Part shown: positions 1 to 11,152 of the stretch, piece by piece | Numbering within the stretch: the first letter of the stretch is position 1 | Layout: every line of letters begins with the position of its first letter | Source: a virus | IMG/VR virus record: IMGVR_UViG_3300034198_004780 | Location: 24,727-88,726 of that record | DNA length: 64,000 bases | Strand: one strand, 5' to 3' | Made by a program: the position numbers and the translations under genes | Notes under the pieces: model-generated | The model's database searches: none | What the model was told of the DNA's origin: nothing | What the model saw: only the letters and a program-made list of their open reading frames with translations

Positions 1-3000
1 GTTATTTTAGAATATGAAACTCGAGTTTTTAATAATCTAAAAGTAAAATATAATCCTGATTTATTAGATATTAGCACAGTATTACCAGGAGCTTTTAGAG
101 ACAACTCTTACTCTCAAACTGAAGTTACTGATCTAGTAACAGCTGACTTTTTAAGATGGGCCGGATCGTTTGGAGTTGATTATCAAACCAATAATACACT
201 TGACGAATTGAATTCGTTTACATTTAATTACACAGGATCCGTTGATACCTTACGTAAAAATTCACTAACAGGATATTGGAGATCGATATACAAATATTTC
301 TATGACACTGATCGTCCCCACACACATCCGTGGGAAATGCTAGGTTTTTCAGAAGAACCAGTGTGGTGGACCAATGTCTACGGACCAGCTCCGTATACTA
401 GCGGTAATCTTGTGCTATGGGATGATTTAGAAGCGGGTCGAATTGTTCAAGGTGATCGTGCTGGCATTAATATTGCGTATGCTCGTCCTGGTCTAAGCAA
501 AATAATCCCAGTTAATGAAAGCGGAGTATTATTAAGCCCTACCGATTCGGGCCTTGCTGCTACACCTATTGTTAATCCTAATGATCCAAGACGTTTAGTG
601 GTGTTACGCAGCGATCAAATTGCCAACAGATGGGCGGTAGGAGATCAGGGTCCTGCTGAAACTGCTTGGCGTAGAAGTAGCTATTGGCCGTTTGCTTGCC
701 AAGTATTAATGGCATTGGCTTATCCAGCCACCTATGCCGCACAATTATTTGATACAAGTCGCATAAAGAAAAACATTGCAGGCCAATACAAATATGGCGA
801 TACTAAAACGTTTTTAAATCCTTCAAAGGTCTTAATTTATAGAGATGTAATAGATAGCCAGCGTGTTTTAGCATCGGGCTACAGTGTATTTGTTATTGAA
901 GCTGGAATTTCTAAAAATATAAATTATTTGAATTCATTAAAAGTTGATCTAACAAATTTAGATTATCGTCTAATGGTTAAACTTGGCGGTTTTGCCAGCA
1001 AAGAAAAATTACAAGTGGGAATAGATGCTGTAGACCCAACTAGCCCATATCCCGGTGCATTAATTCCATCTGAAGACTACAACATATTCTTCAACAAAAG
1101 CAATCCTATTGAAAGTCTTGAAATCTCGGGCCTTATTATTCAAAAAACGGGCCTCGGCTATTCAATTCGAGGATATGACAAATATAAACCATACTTTACT
1201 ATTTTAAAACCATTTGCGTCCAATCTTGATCAAATAGAGCGAGTGGGCGGACGTAGCGAATCTTATGTAACCTGGTCACAGAATACAACGTATAATATTG
1301 GACAGATAGTATTTTATACTGATAGATATTATAGAGTAACACAGCGGCATAATAGCGATGTTTCGTTTAATCTGTCATATTATCAAAGTTTACCATACCT
1401 ACCAACAGTGGGCGGAGTAGGCGTTTCAAGACGCACTGCATTTGACACAAGCGAAACTGTTGTTCCATATGGTGTAGAATACAAAACAATACAAGAAGTG
1501 TACGACTTAATTGTTGGATACGGGCAATGGTTGGAATCAAAAGGATTTATATTTGAAGAATTTAATTCTACATTGGAGCAAATACTTGATTGGAAATTCA
1601 CGGCTAAAGAATTCTTATATTGGACTACTCAAAACTGGGATGTAAACTCTATTATCACGTTAAGTCCGTTTGCTAATAAACTTACATTGAGATCAGATCA
1701 GGGTGTTGTTGAAAACATTATGAATGAATTCTACGAATACAGTTTATTAAAAGCCGACGGCAACATGTTTTCTAAAAATAATTTTACATTAGTAAGATTG
1801 GATGGCGAATTTTCAATTACAACAATGAATACACAAGATGGAATGTTCTTTGCTAGATTAAATTTAGTGCAAAAAGAGCATGCAGTGGTAATGAATAATT
1901 TTACCCTATTCAAAGACGTGGTGTATGCTGTAGAAACTGGCTACCGCCAACGGCGTGTTAAATTAAAAGGATTTCGAACAGCCAACTGGAATGGAGATTT
2001 TTTCAGTCCAGGATTTGTGTTTGATCAAGCAGTTGTTAGCGATTGGCAGAAGTTTGTGGATTATGGTATTGGTTCGGTGATTCGCTTCTCTGGAAAATAT
2101 TATTCGGCAATTAAATCAATCATTGGATCGAGTGCCTTTGATATTACTCAGTGGGCGCCACTAAATGAAAAACCAGAAGCTCAATTATTACCAAACTTTG
2201 ATTATAAGATTAATCAGTTTGAAGATTTCTATTCGTTAGACATTGACAACTTTGATGTTGGCCAACAGTCAATGGCACAACATTTAATTGGGTATACCCC
2301 GCGACCATATTTAAATTATATTATTTCTGATCCAACTGCACAGTACAAATTTTATCAAGGATTCATACGAGATAAAGGCAGTAAGAAATCTCTAACTAAT
2401 CTAAGTAAAGCTAGCTTTAATAACTTCCGTAGTTCTATTGATTTTAACGAAGAATGGGCGTTCCGTATTGGCTACTATGGTGGATACAACACATACCAAG
2501 AATTAGAAACATCGTTAGAATCTACAGGATTTATTGAGAATCCGCAGATTTTACAATTTGTTGAAAATAAACCTGTAGGTAAATCAGATACTGTTTATTA
2601 CAAAGATGAAGCAGATGCAATTATTAAACCTGAAAATTTTAATATTAATTTGATATTTCCTACAATTGAAACAACGCTAGCTGAAAATAATTTTAAATTA
2701 CCAGTGGCGGGATACGTGAGATTTGATGATGTCACCTCCACCGCCTATAATAAAAACAGCATATTAGACATTGCTAATAACAGCTTGTTAAAAGTTGGAA
2801 CTACCATTTGGTTAGGATTTAGAGAAGACGGTGAATGGGATGTTCTTCGATTAACTGAAGTTCCCACAATTATTACTGCGGTTGCTATTAATGTTGTTGG
2901 AGAATCGTTAACAATTAGCACTTACTATCCGCATCAACAATCGGTAGGTGACTTAATTAGCATTACAAGAATAGCTAGAGATATTGATCGATGCTATGTT

Positions 3001-6000
3001 ATTGATGAGGTACTAGGTCCAAATCAGTTTGTTGTTCGATCAACAATAAAATCAATGCCTCCGTTACCAAACACTATAAGGGGGTTAATGTTCTCATTTG
3101 ATTCTTCAAGATTAAGAACATTCGATGATCTTTCTGATATTAAATTTTTAGATCGCTGGGCACTTGGTGAAAAAGTTTGGGTAGATGATGACGGAACCGG
3201 CAAATGGGTAGTTTATAAAAAGAGTAATAACTACCAAGCAACTGTTTATAGCTCTATAATTCCTAAGTCTGGACAACATTATGCCAGCACCATAGTAACT
3301 GATGATAAAATTGTTGACGGTAGAACAGTAACAGTGGTTGTTGCATCTGCACCTGATTTTCAAGAAATTAACTTAGATGGTGATGATCTTCGAGGCAGAG
3401 TGTTTATATCAGTTAAAGACAGTTTTGGTGAAATCCAGTCATTTAATAATTACAATCTAAACGAAGATGTAACTTATTATAGTACTGCCACAAGTAGCCT
3501 TACTAATTTTGGTCAGAGTCTAGCATTTAATGCGACAGCCAATTTAGTAGTGGCAGGCGCTCCAGCAACCTCAAATGTCAAAACCGCACAATCTAGCAAC
3601 GGCTTTATTGTTAATACCGACTCTGAAGCAATTGAGCCTTTTGCAAAACAAGGTGTAGTAAAACTTTCAGTTCTAAATGCCGGATATAGAGAAATTGACA
3701 GTGCTCGAGTAGTTATTACAACTCCAATCCCTCAAACAGGCGCGGAATTTGGAACAAGCATTGCTCTTTCGTCAACATCGACTACAAACTTTAAATTATT
3801 AGTTGGTGCTCCGGGGCAAACAGTTAATAATGTTAGTTCTGCTGGTGCCGTTTACATATACAATGTTGTAGTTTCTACGGCAACAATAGCAGTTACTACC
3901 AGCACACAATCCGCTCTATTACAAGATTCAACGAACCCATTAATTGCTAATAGTGAATTTGGTACATCAATTTCTGGAAACGCTAGTCTAACCAGAGTTG
4001 CGGTATCTGCTCCTGGTTACTTTTCTAACAGCACTACATCAACAGGGGCTGTATTTGTTTATGATTTTGCAACCACATCAACTCCCACTATAATTACAGG
4101 CGAGGACGCAGCTATTAAATTTGGATCAGGAGATCAATTTGGTCCTAAAGTTACAATGACCAAGGACGGCGAATATCTCATAGTGGCAAGCTATAATGCA
4201 CTTGACCCGGATCTCGGAATACGGTCAGGGGTTGTTGATATTTTTAAATGGAATTCTGTTGCCAAGAAGTTTAAGCACCATCAACGCATCGGAGCGCCAA
4301 TATCGGCAGTCAACTCAACATTTGTTTATGGCTACGATATTTCTATTAGCGAGTCCGGTGATACTCTAGTTATTTCGTCAGTTGGCAATTCTAGAACTCC
4401 GCCACCAACATTTGACAAGTATACTGAACGATACAGTACATCAACAATCCTTGCTAAGAATTTTGAATCAATTTATGTAAATAATCTCACTTCAGATGAG
4501 CGGAATTCTCCAACAACGTTTGACAGTGGCGCAACAACATTTTCTTCTAACGTTATTAATGCAGGTACTGTGCATGTTTATAACCGGTTAGGGACCGGTG
4601 CAACTAAATGGGCCCATGCACAAAGTCTTTACAGTTCAGATATTGTATCTAATAGCATGTTTGGCCGCTCTGTATTTGCGACAAATAATTCAGTGTATGT
4701 CGGAGCTCCGGCCAAGTTATTAAACGGTAATGACGGAGCTAATCTTGGAATTGGACAATTGTTTTCGTTTGATAAAATTGATAATTCTATTAACAGTTGG
4801 GCACTGTATAGAAATCAAGCGCCATCGGTTGACCTTGAACCAATTACAAGAGCAATTACAATAGATTCTAATTCGGAGCAGATACAATATTATATTGATA
4901 TCATTGATCCCATTAAAGGTAAAGTCTTAGGAACAGCTGCAGAAGAATTGCGATACGTGACTTCTTATGATCCTGCAATATATAGTTTAGGAATATTAGG
5001 AGTTAATGTTAATTCTAATACCAACTGGCTTGATGAACACGTTGGCGAGTTATGGTGGGATCTATCATCAGTTAAGTACGTGTGGTATGAACAAGGTGAG
5101 CTAGAGTATAGAAAAAATAACTGGAATAATATATTCCCAGGTAGTTCTATTGATGTATATGAATGGGTAAGATCAGAGTATCTTCCAGCCGAATGGAGTC
5201 AGTTAGCAGATACAGCCGACGGACTAACACAAGGAGTAAGTGGACAACCTAAGTTTGTAGATAATTCAGTTATTAGTGTAAAACAAGTTTATAACTCTGT
5301 TTCAAATGCGTTTACTAATGTTTATTACTATTGGGTTAAGAATAAGGTCACAGTACCGACTAAAGTTGCTAACCGCAATAGATCTGCATTTGATATTGCT
5401 AATCAAATTGCTGATCCATTAAGTTCTGGACTACAATTTTTAGCAGTTATTAGTCCAACGTCGGTAATGTTGGCAAATATAAAATCTGTCATTGCCTCGG
5501 AACAGATTAATCTAAATATTTCGTTTGATCTAATTAATGATTCTGCAAACCGTCACACTGAATGGTTATTGCTAGAAGAAAACAATGCCAATAGTAAACC
5601 AAACTGGTTGTTAGAAAAGAAATTAATAGATAGTTTGTTAGGACACGATTCACTGGGAAATCCAGTGCCGGACCCCACATTGCCAAACAAATTACAATAT
5701 GGTATTGAAGTTCGCCCTCGTCAAAGTTTATTTGTTAATCGTCGAGAAGCGTTAAGAAACATAATTGAATTTGTTAATGACATACTCAGCAAGCAGTTAA
5801 TTACGGGGCAAATTAACTTTGCTAATTTAAATGCGGTTGACGATTTACCTAATGCGTCAACGTACGATTCTATCGTTGAGGATATTTTTACTTTAGAATT
5901 AATATCTACGAAATCTTTAATCACAGCAGAATTACAGCCAGTTATAGATTCTAATGGAAAAATTACCAACGTAACTATAGTAAATGCTGGATATGGTTAT

Positions 6001-9000
6001 CTAACAACCCCAACTGTATCTATTAATGGTACTGGCTTTGGAGCAGAAATTAGCTTAACTATTAACTCGTTTGGCAGTATTACAGAAGTCAATATTATAA
6101 ATGCCGGCACAAATTATACAGCAGATACAGAATTTGTTGTTCGCCCATATACCACAGTAGTACAGACAGATTCAAACTCAGCAAATAAATGGGCAGTATA
6201 TGAGTGGTCCGCAAATAAATCTGAATGGATTAAAATTCGTACACAAGATTTCAATACTACTTTATTCTGGAAATATATCGATTGGTCTGCTACCGATTAC
6301 GACCCATTAAAAGAAATTATTTCTACCGTTTCGTCTGTTTATGCTTTAGAAGCACTACAGGTATTATCCGAGGGCAGCTATGTTAAGGTTTTGAACGGCG
6401 GTGATGGCCGTTATCTAATTTTGAAAAAAACAAATGGAGCAGGCGGATCGTTTGAGCCAGATTGGGATGTTGTATATTCCGAAAAAGGAACAATTAAATT
6501 TTTAGAAACCATCTGGAACTTATCCGGAACACTATATGCTTGGGATGAAATAGTTGGATTTGATCAAACACAATATGATCAAGCACCCGATAAAGAGATT
6601 GAATTTATCTTAACTGCGCTTAAAGATGATATCTTTATTAGTGATCGTAAGGTTTACTGGAATCAACTATTCTTTAAAGCAGTTCGTTATGCAATGAGCG
6701 AACAGAAGTTTCTCGATTGGGCATTTAAAACAACATTTATTAGTGTTGTTAATAATTCTGGAAGTTTGGATCAAGTAGCTACTTATAAATTAGAAAATGT
6801 CAAGTATTATGAAGATTTCTTAAAAGAAATTAAACCATACCATACTAAGATTAGAAAATTCACCGAACAATACACTACTACAGAATTAACGAATACATTC
6901 TCAACTGACTTTGATTTACCAAGCTATTACAATACATCTACTTTAAACTTTAATAAAGTTGAATTTGGAAATAATCTACTATTGCAATATCCGTGGAAAG
7001 CGTGGTATGACAATTATGCCTACGGTGTGTCTACCATTGAATTATATGATAGCGGAGTTGGATATACAGAAACTCCTATAGTTAACATTGTAGCCGCAGC
7101 CGGTGATACAGGACATAGTGCAACAGCGGTGGCCTTTATATCGTTAGGTAGAATTTCACGAATTATTGTTACCAATCCTGGTAAGGGATACACAGCAACG
7201 CCAACAATATCTATTAACGGTGGCGGCAGTACTGTGCTGACTCCTGCTAGAGCTTATGCTCAATTGGGTGGCAGTCCGGTGAGATCTAATTCTATTACAA
7301 TGAAGTTTGATAGAACAACAGGTAACAGAGAAATTGGTGAGCAGTACTACACAGATACATTTGTTGCGCAAGGTGAAAATTTATTGTTTAATTTAACTTG
7401 GGTACCTGTACCTAATAAAGAATTAATTGTAATAACTCGAAATGGTATACTACAATTAGATGACTCGTATACTATATTATATAGTACAGCAAAATATAAT
7501 CCTCAACCTAATACTGAATATACTAAACAATCTGCAACACTGCGTTTAGAATTTATTCCAACAACTGGTGATGTGATAAAAATTACATATCCTAAGAGTT
7601 TGAATTTATATAACGCTGCAAGTCGTATTGAAGATTATTATCAACCTGGACCAGGCATGCCTGGAAAGGATCTCTCACAATTAATGACTGGTCTAGAATA
7701 TTCTGGTTTAATTGTTGACGGGCTACCATTTAACTTTGCTGGCGGCTGGGATGCAATGCCGTATGCCTCCACTGGCTGGGATAATTATGCTTTAGAAAAT
7801 GGCTATACATCCTTTGTAACTACACAAACATCTACGCAAACTTTTGTTCTTCCTACATTGATTACTACGGGTACTGAGGTTAATGTCTATGTTAAGAGCA
7901 TGGGCGATTCTAAAATTAATGGTCAGAGAATTGACAGCACTTCGACAACCTCATTAGTGCAGACATTGATTGGATTAGGAACAGGCGCTGTTGATAAGAT
8001 TGAAGTATTGATCCCGGGGATCGGCTATTCAAATACATACACAACATTTTCAATCTCCGCACCAAATACTGTAGGCGGAACAAATGCCGCGGCAACTATG
8101 GTTATTAATAGCGGATCTGTTACAAGTTTCGTAATTACCAATCCTGGAAGTGGATACACTGAGCCTCCAACAGTTACTATTGTTGAATCTATTAATCCAA
8201 ATAATTCAACAAGCACTATAACTCTGCCAGCTATTGCTAGAGCAGTTCTAAAAGCAGAGTTTACCGCAGTAGGTTCAACAGCAACAACATCAACTGTGAC
8301 AATACCTGACGCTGCGTTTACTACAACTTCAACATTGGTGATGTTTAGATACGCTGACAGCGACGGCACGGTATTGCCAACAGACCAAGACAGTTTAGAT
8401 GCGGTAGTTAGTGGCGGTAATTTAGCCTACACTACAGCATTGGGATTATCTCCTTCAGAAATTATTCTAGACGGCGGCTCACAAGCTACTCGCAGTATTA
8501 CTGGAATGATGGATGATGGATTCTTAAATAGTATTAACAGTCACGCACCAGAAGAATGTGTACCGGGACAGATTCAAGAGGCTGTAGGAATTAGCGTGTA
8601 TACTCAACCATCTAGTGCCGCACCAATAATTACCAATAGAAAATATTGGGCTGACGGAACTACATTAACCTACAAGTTAGGAGTTAAACCAGCCAATGCT
8701 GATTCGGTGATTGCAATCTTTAATAATCAATTAGTTCCTTCTAATGATTATACAATTGATTATGTTAATAATACATTCACATTCAATTCAAACACCGTTG
8801 GAACAGGTTGGCTAAGTCTAACATCAATGCAGTTGGGTACTTTAACACTACTAGGCACGTTTAACACTAGCACCTCTGCAGCCAGTGCGGTCTATACATC
8901 AGTGGTAAAATTTGCCGATGTAGGCAGTGTTTATGTTACAGTAAATGGGATCTCAACAACTAATTATACATTAAGTAGCTACCGTCGTCGTGCAAGATTA

Positions 9001-10506
9001 ACAATTAACGAGCCAGGAACTATTCAGGCGTATTTGTTTAATGGAGTAGAAAAATCGTTCAGTGAAGTAACGGATCAAATAATAGTAACAACGTCGACAA
9101 CTTCTACATTTGTCCTAAGTCAACCTCCAGGTAAAGTAGAACCATTTCATAGTCAAGTAATTGTAACTAAAAATGGATTAAGATTGCAACCTCCAGTTAC
9201 TACCTATTATAAAGTTTCTAATTCTCAATCAGTTTATGATATAAGTCAGTCTATTGTATATCCTGCAGGTTTGATCGATTTACAGCGAATTGAAGTTTAT
9301 GTTAACGGCGCAAAAATACCAGTTGGACAAGATTGGAATCTTGATCAAGGTGCGGGCCAGATTATTTTTAATAATAGTGTTATTTTTGATAATGACGTAA
9401 TAGCAATCGTAGTTAAGCAAGAAAACGATTATCTAATCGAAAATAACAAATTAATTTTAATCAACGCTGTACCAACCGGAACCAAGATAGAAATCACTAC
9501 ATTTACCAATCACGATCCTAATTTTATAAGAACAGAAACATTCAAAGGAGCAGTCAGCAACCAATACACAATGCAACGTCCTATATTAGATTCTGCGTAT
9601 GTATGGGCATCCTATAATGGAGAACCATTAATTGTCAATCTAGACTACACTATTGATATTGATAATCGAACTGTTGTTTTAAGAAATGGCCTGTATCAAG
9701 GTCCAGATGATATTGCGGTAATAACAAGTTTTGCAGATATATCGGCAAAAGAACTAATTGCCTATAGAATCTTTAAAGACATGCTAGGCCGCACTCATTA
9801 CAAACGATTAAGCGCACAAAATTCTACAGAGTTGGTTCAAGATTTAACAATGACTGCAACATCAATTACGGTTCAAGACAGCAGCGTTTTAACTAAACCT
9901 GATCCATTACATAATCTTCCAGGCATAGTGTTGATTGACGGTGAAAGAATAGAATTCTTTACAATTGTAGGCAACACATTAGGACAACTTCGCAGAAGCA
10001 CATTAGGTACAGCACCTAAGAATATTTACACAGCAGGAACTCCTGTAATTGATCAAGGAACGCATCAAACAGTGCCGTTCAAAGAAACTGTGGTTAAATA
10101 CACCACTGCTACAACTACTGTAACAAATGCGTATTCGTTGTTGGATTCGATTAAATTTGATCCTAGTGTAGCATATAGTGATCAAGTAGAAGTCCGCTAT
10201 CAGGGTCGTCCGTTGTTAAAACCTGGCCTTAATACAACCGAACATCAAATTGAATTGGGCTACGACTCTACATCAACGACTACAGTTGATGTTCCTGTTC
10301 CTTATGGATTTACAATTTCATCAACAAGCAGCGTATTAACACTCAACTTTACTCCGGTTGAAGGGGCACGATTAGAGGTTATAAAACGCACATCTAGGTC
10401 TTGGTATAATGTCCCACAGACATTATTAGAAAATACCACAGATCAAGCTAAATTTTTACTAGAAAGGCCGGCCACGTTGCCAGATAAATATCGTTATGGA
10501 CAATAA
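1..10506 (+). CDS. Giant virion structural protein, 5' end outside window
   Basis: The frame is open from base 1, with no stop, so the gene begins upstream. The visible part encodes 3,501 residues. A TTG at 208 is an internal codon and not a supported start. An FG-GAP/integrin-like beta-propeller spans about 3280-4760, with blades of the type FGxS...VxxGAP. Beta-rich repeats of the type GYTxxPTVxI lie at about 5980-6130, 7045-7270 and 8005-8250. Several domains with a NGxxLxxxxDYTID core follow from about 7430 to 10250. There is no enzymatic motif. Such long beta-repeat proteins in T4-like aquatic phages are baseplate or tail-fibre components, and the fibre genes follow directly. The stop overlaps the next start by 11 bases. 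That it is structural is fairly certain; its exact position in the virion is not known. Confidence 0.85.
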   Translation, partial: VILEYETRVFNNLKVKYNPDLLDISTVLPGAFRDNSYSQTEVTDLVTADFLRWAGSFGVDYQTNNTLDELNSFTFNYTGSVDTLRKNSLTGYWRSIYKYFYDTDRPHTHPWEMLGFSEEPVWWTNVYGPAPYTSGNLVLWDDLEAGRIVQGDRAGINIAYARPGLSKIIPVNESGVLLSPTDSGLAATPIVNPNDPRRLVVLRSDQIANRWAVGDQGPAETAWRRSSYWPFACQVLMALAYPATYAAQLFDTSRIKKNIAGQYKYGDTKTFLNPSKVLIYRDVIDSQRVLASGYSVFVIEAGISKNINYLNSLKVDLTNLDYRLMVKLGGFASKEKLQVGIDAVDPTSPYPGALIPSEDYNIFFNKSNPIESLEISGLIIQKTGLGYSIRGYDKYKPYFTILKPFASNLDQIERVGGRSESYVTWSQNTTYNIGQIVFYTDRYYRVTQRHNSDVSFNLSYYQSLPYLPTVGGVGVSRRTAFDTSETVVPYGVEYKTIQEVYDLIVGYGQWLESKGFIFEEFNSTLEQILDWKFTAKEFLYWTTQNWDVNSIITLSPFANKLTLRSDQGVVENIMNEFYEYSLLKADGNMFSKNNFTLVRLDGEFSITTMNTQDGMFFARLNLVQKEHAVVMNNFTLFKDVVYAVETGYRQRRVKLKGFRTANWNGDFFSPGFVFDQAVVSDWQKFVDYGIGSVIRFSGKYYSAIKSIIGSSAFDITQWAPLNEKPEAQLLPNFDYKINQFEDFYSLDIDNFDVGQQSMAQHLIGYTPRPYLNYIISDPTAQYKFYQGFIRDKGSKKSLTNLSKASFNNFRSSIDFNEEWAFRIGYYGGYNTYQELETSLESTGFIENPQILQFVENKPVGKSDTVYYKDEADAIIKPENFNINLIFPTIETTLAENNFKLPVAGYVRFDDVTSTAYNKNSILDIANNSLLKVGTTIWLGFREDGEWDVLRLTEVPTIITAVAINVVGESLTISTYYPHQQSVGDLISITRIARDIDRCYVIDEVLGPNQFVVRSTIKSMPPLPNTIRGLMFSFDSSRLRTFDDLSDIKFLDRWALGEKVWVDDDGTGKWVVYKKSNNYQATVYSSIIPKSGQHYASTIVTDDKIVDGRTVTVVVASAPDFQEINLDGDDLRGRVFISVKDSFGEIQSFNNYNLNEDVTYYSTATSSLTNFGQSLAFNATANLVVAGAPATSNVKTAQSSNGFIVNTDSEAIEPFAKQGVVKLSVLNAGYREIDSARVVITTPIPQTGAEFGTSIALSSTSTTNFKLLVGAPGQTVNNVSSAGAVYIYNVVVSTATIAVTTSTQSALLQDSTNPLIANSEFGTSISGNASLTRVAVSAPGYFSNSTTSTGAVFVYDFATTSTPTIITGEDAAIKFGSGDQFGPKVTMTKDGEYLIVASYNALDPDLGIRSGVVDIFKWNSVAKKFKHHQRIGAPISAVNSTFVYGYDISISESGDTLVISSVGNSRTPPPTFDKYTERYSTSTILAKNFESIYVNNLTSDERNSPTTFDSGATTFSSNVINAGTVHVYNRLGTGATKWAHAQSLYSSDIVSNSMFGRSVFATNNSVYVGAPAKLLNGNDGANLGIGQLFSFDKIDNSINSWALYRNQAPSVDLEPITRAITIDSNSEQIQYYIDIIDPIKGKVLGTAAEELRYVTSYDPAIYSLGILGVNVNSNTNWLDEHVGELWWDLSSVKYVWYEQGELEYRKNNWNNIFPGSSIDVYEWVRSEYLPAEWSQLADTADGLTQGVSGQPKFVDNSVISVKQVYNSVSNAFTNVYYYWVKNKVTVPTKVANRNRSAFDIANQIADPLSSGLQFLAVISPTSVMLANIKSVIASEQINLNISFDLINDSANRHTEWLLLEENNANSKPNWLLEKKLIDSLLGHDSLGNPVPDPTLPNKLQYGIEVRPRQSLFVNRREALRNIIEFVNDILSKQLITGQINFANLNAVDDLPNASTYDSIVEDIFTLELISTKSLITAELQPVIDSNGKITNVTIVNAGYGYLTTPTVSINGTGFGAEISLTINSFGSITEVNIINAGTNYTADTEFVVRPYTTVVQTDSNSANKWAVYEWSANKSEWIKIRTQDFNTTLFWKYIDWSATDYDPLKEIISTVSSVYALEALQVLSEGSYVKVLNGGDGRYLILKKTNGAGGSFEPDWDVVYSEKGTIKFLETIWNLSGTLYAWDEIVGFDQTQYDQAPDKEIEFILTALKDDIFISDRKVYWNQLFFKAVRYAMSEQKFLDWAFKTTFISVVNNSGSLDQVATYKLENVKYYEDFLKEIKPYHTKIRKFTEQYTTTELTNTFSTDFDLPSYYNTSTLNFNKVEFGNNLLLQYPWKAWYDNYAYGVSTIELYDSGVGYTETPIVNIVAAAGDTGHSATAVAFISLGRISRIIVTNPGKGYTATPTISINGGGSTVLTPARAYAQLGGSPVRSNSITMKFDRTTGNREIGEQYYTDTFVAQGENLLFNLTWVPVPNKELIVITRNGILQLDDSYTILYSTAKYNPQPNTEYTKQSATLRLEFIPTTGDVIKITYPKSLNLYNAASRIEDYYQPGPGMPGKDLSQLMTGLEYSGLIVDGLPFNFAGGWDAMPYASTGWDNYALENGYTSFVTTQTSTQTFVLPTLITTGTEVNVYVKSMGDSKINGQRIDSTSTTSLVQTLIGLGTGAVDKIEVLIPGIGYSNTYTTFSISAPNTVGGTNAAATMVINSGSVTSFVITNPGSGYTEPPTVTIVESINPNNSTSTITLPAIARAVLKAEFTAVGSTATTSTVTIPDAAFTTTSTLVMFRYADSDGTVLPTDQDSLDAVVSGGNLAYTTALGLSPSEIILDGGSQATRSITGMMDDGFLNSINSHAPEECVPGQIQEAVGISVYTQPSSAAPIITNRKYWADGTTLTYKLGVKPANADSVIAIFNNQLVPSNDYTIDYVNNTFTFNSNTVGTGWLSLTSMQLGTLTLLGTFNTSTSAASAVYTSVVKFADVGSVYVTVNGISTTNYTLSSYRRRARLTINEPGTIQAYLFNGVEKSFSEVTDQIIVTTSTTSTFVLSQPPGKVEPFHSQVIVTKNGLRLQPPVTTYYKVSNSQSVYDISQSIVYPAGLIDLQRIEVYVNGAKIPVGQDWNLDQGAGQIIFNNSVIFDNDVIAIVVKQENDYLIENNKLILINAVPTGTKIEITTFTNHDPNFIRTETFKGAVSNQYTMQRPILDSAYVWASYNGEPLIVNLDYTIDIDNRTVVLRNGLYQGPDDIAVITSFADISAKELIAYRIFKDMLGRTHYKRLSAQNSTELVQDLTMTATSITVQDSSVLTKPDPLHNLPGIVLIDGERIEFFTIVGNTLGQLRRSTLGTAPKNIYTAGTPVIDQGTHQTVPFKETVVKYTTATTTVTNAYSLLDSIKFDPSVAYSDQVEVRYQGRPLLKPGLNTTEHQIELGYDSTSTTTVDVPVPYGFTISSTSSVLTLNFTPVEGARLEVIKRTSRSWYNVPQTLLENTTDQAKFLLERPATLPDKYRYGQ

Positions 10507-11149
10507 TAAAAAAACACAAGAAATCCCAGTAGTGGTGGATACTCAACCAAACGAGCAGAGTTCTCTACATGTTCGTGGGCATATTAAGATTTTTGACCCC
10601 GAGACTAAAGAAGTCTTCATTGATAAGCCAAACGCTATTCACTACGAAAATTTTAGCATTGGATTAGCACAGGCTATGAGCAATCAGGGCAAAGGCTTTA
10701 TTGCTGAAATGTGCTTTGGCAACGGCGGAAGTCGAATTGACCCAACGGGTATTATAACATATCTTACTCCCAACGCAGTAGGATTAAATGCTGGACTTTA
10801 TAATCAACGATACGTTAAAAATATTGATTCGTCTAATGTACAAAATTTAGATCCGGCTAGAAATTTTATGGAAGTTCGTCATATCACTGGAACAGCATAT
10901 ACTGATATTCTAGTAAGTTGCTTATTAGACTTTGGTGAGCCATCGGGGCAGCAAGCCTTTGACAACAGTACTAGCGTTAATGGCGACTTTGTGTTTGACG
11001 AATTGGGACTACGAAGTTATAGTCCAGAAGGTCCAGGAGAAGGCATGCTGCTAACTCACGTTATTTTCCACCCTGTACAAAAGTCATTAAATCGTTTACT
11101 ACAAATAGATTACACAGTTAGAATTCAAAGTCTAACCAACGGGGCATAA
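10496..11149 (+). CDS. Conserved structural protein next to fibre genes
   Basis: This 217-residue protein starts with ATG inside the last codons of the giant gene, so the two are likely translationally coupled. It has no signal peptide or membrane segment. The N-terminal 25 residues are polar and probably flexible. The rest is predicted mostly beta with a segment VRGHIKIFDPETKEV. I recognise no enzyme motif. Its position between a giant tail protein and four fibre genes suggests a baseplate or fibre-attachment protein, which is inference from context only. Confidence 0.8.
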   Translation: MDNNKKTQEIPVVVDTQPNEQSSLHVRGHIKIFDPETKEVFIDKPNAIHYENFSIGLAQAMSNQGKGFIAEMCFGNGGSRIDPTGIITYLTPNAVGLNAGLYNQRYVKNIDSSNVQNLDPARNFMEVRHITGTAYTDILVSCLLDFGEPSGQQAFDNSTSVNGDFVFDELGLRSYSPEGPGEGMLLTHVIFHPVQKSLNRLLQIDYTVRIQSLTNGA

Positions 11150-11152
11150 TAA

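Noticed and set aside
208-210. TTG start for the giant structural protein
   Set aside because: The frame is open back to base 1 with coding-like residues, so the true start is outside the window.
8025-8369. Open frame antisense to the giant gene
   Set aside because: No ribosome site or promoter, and composition mirrors the repetitive plus-strand gene.
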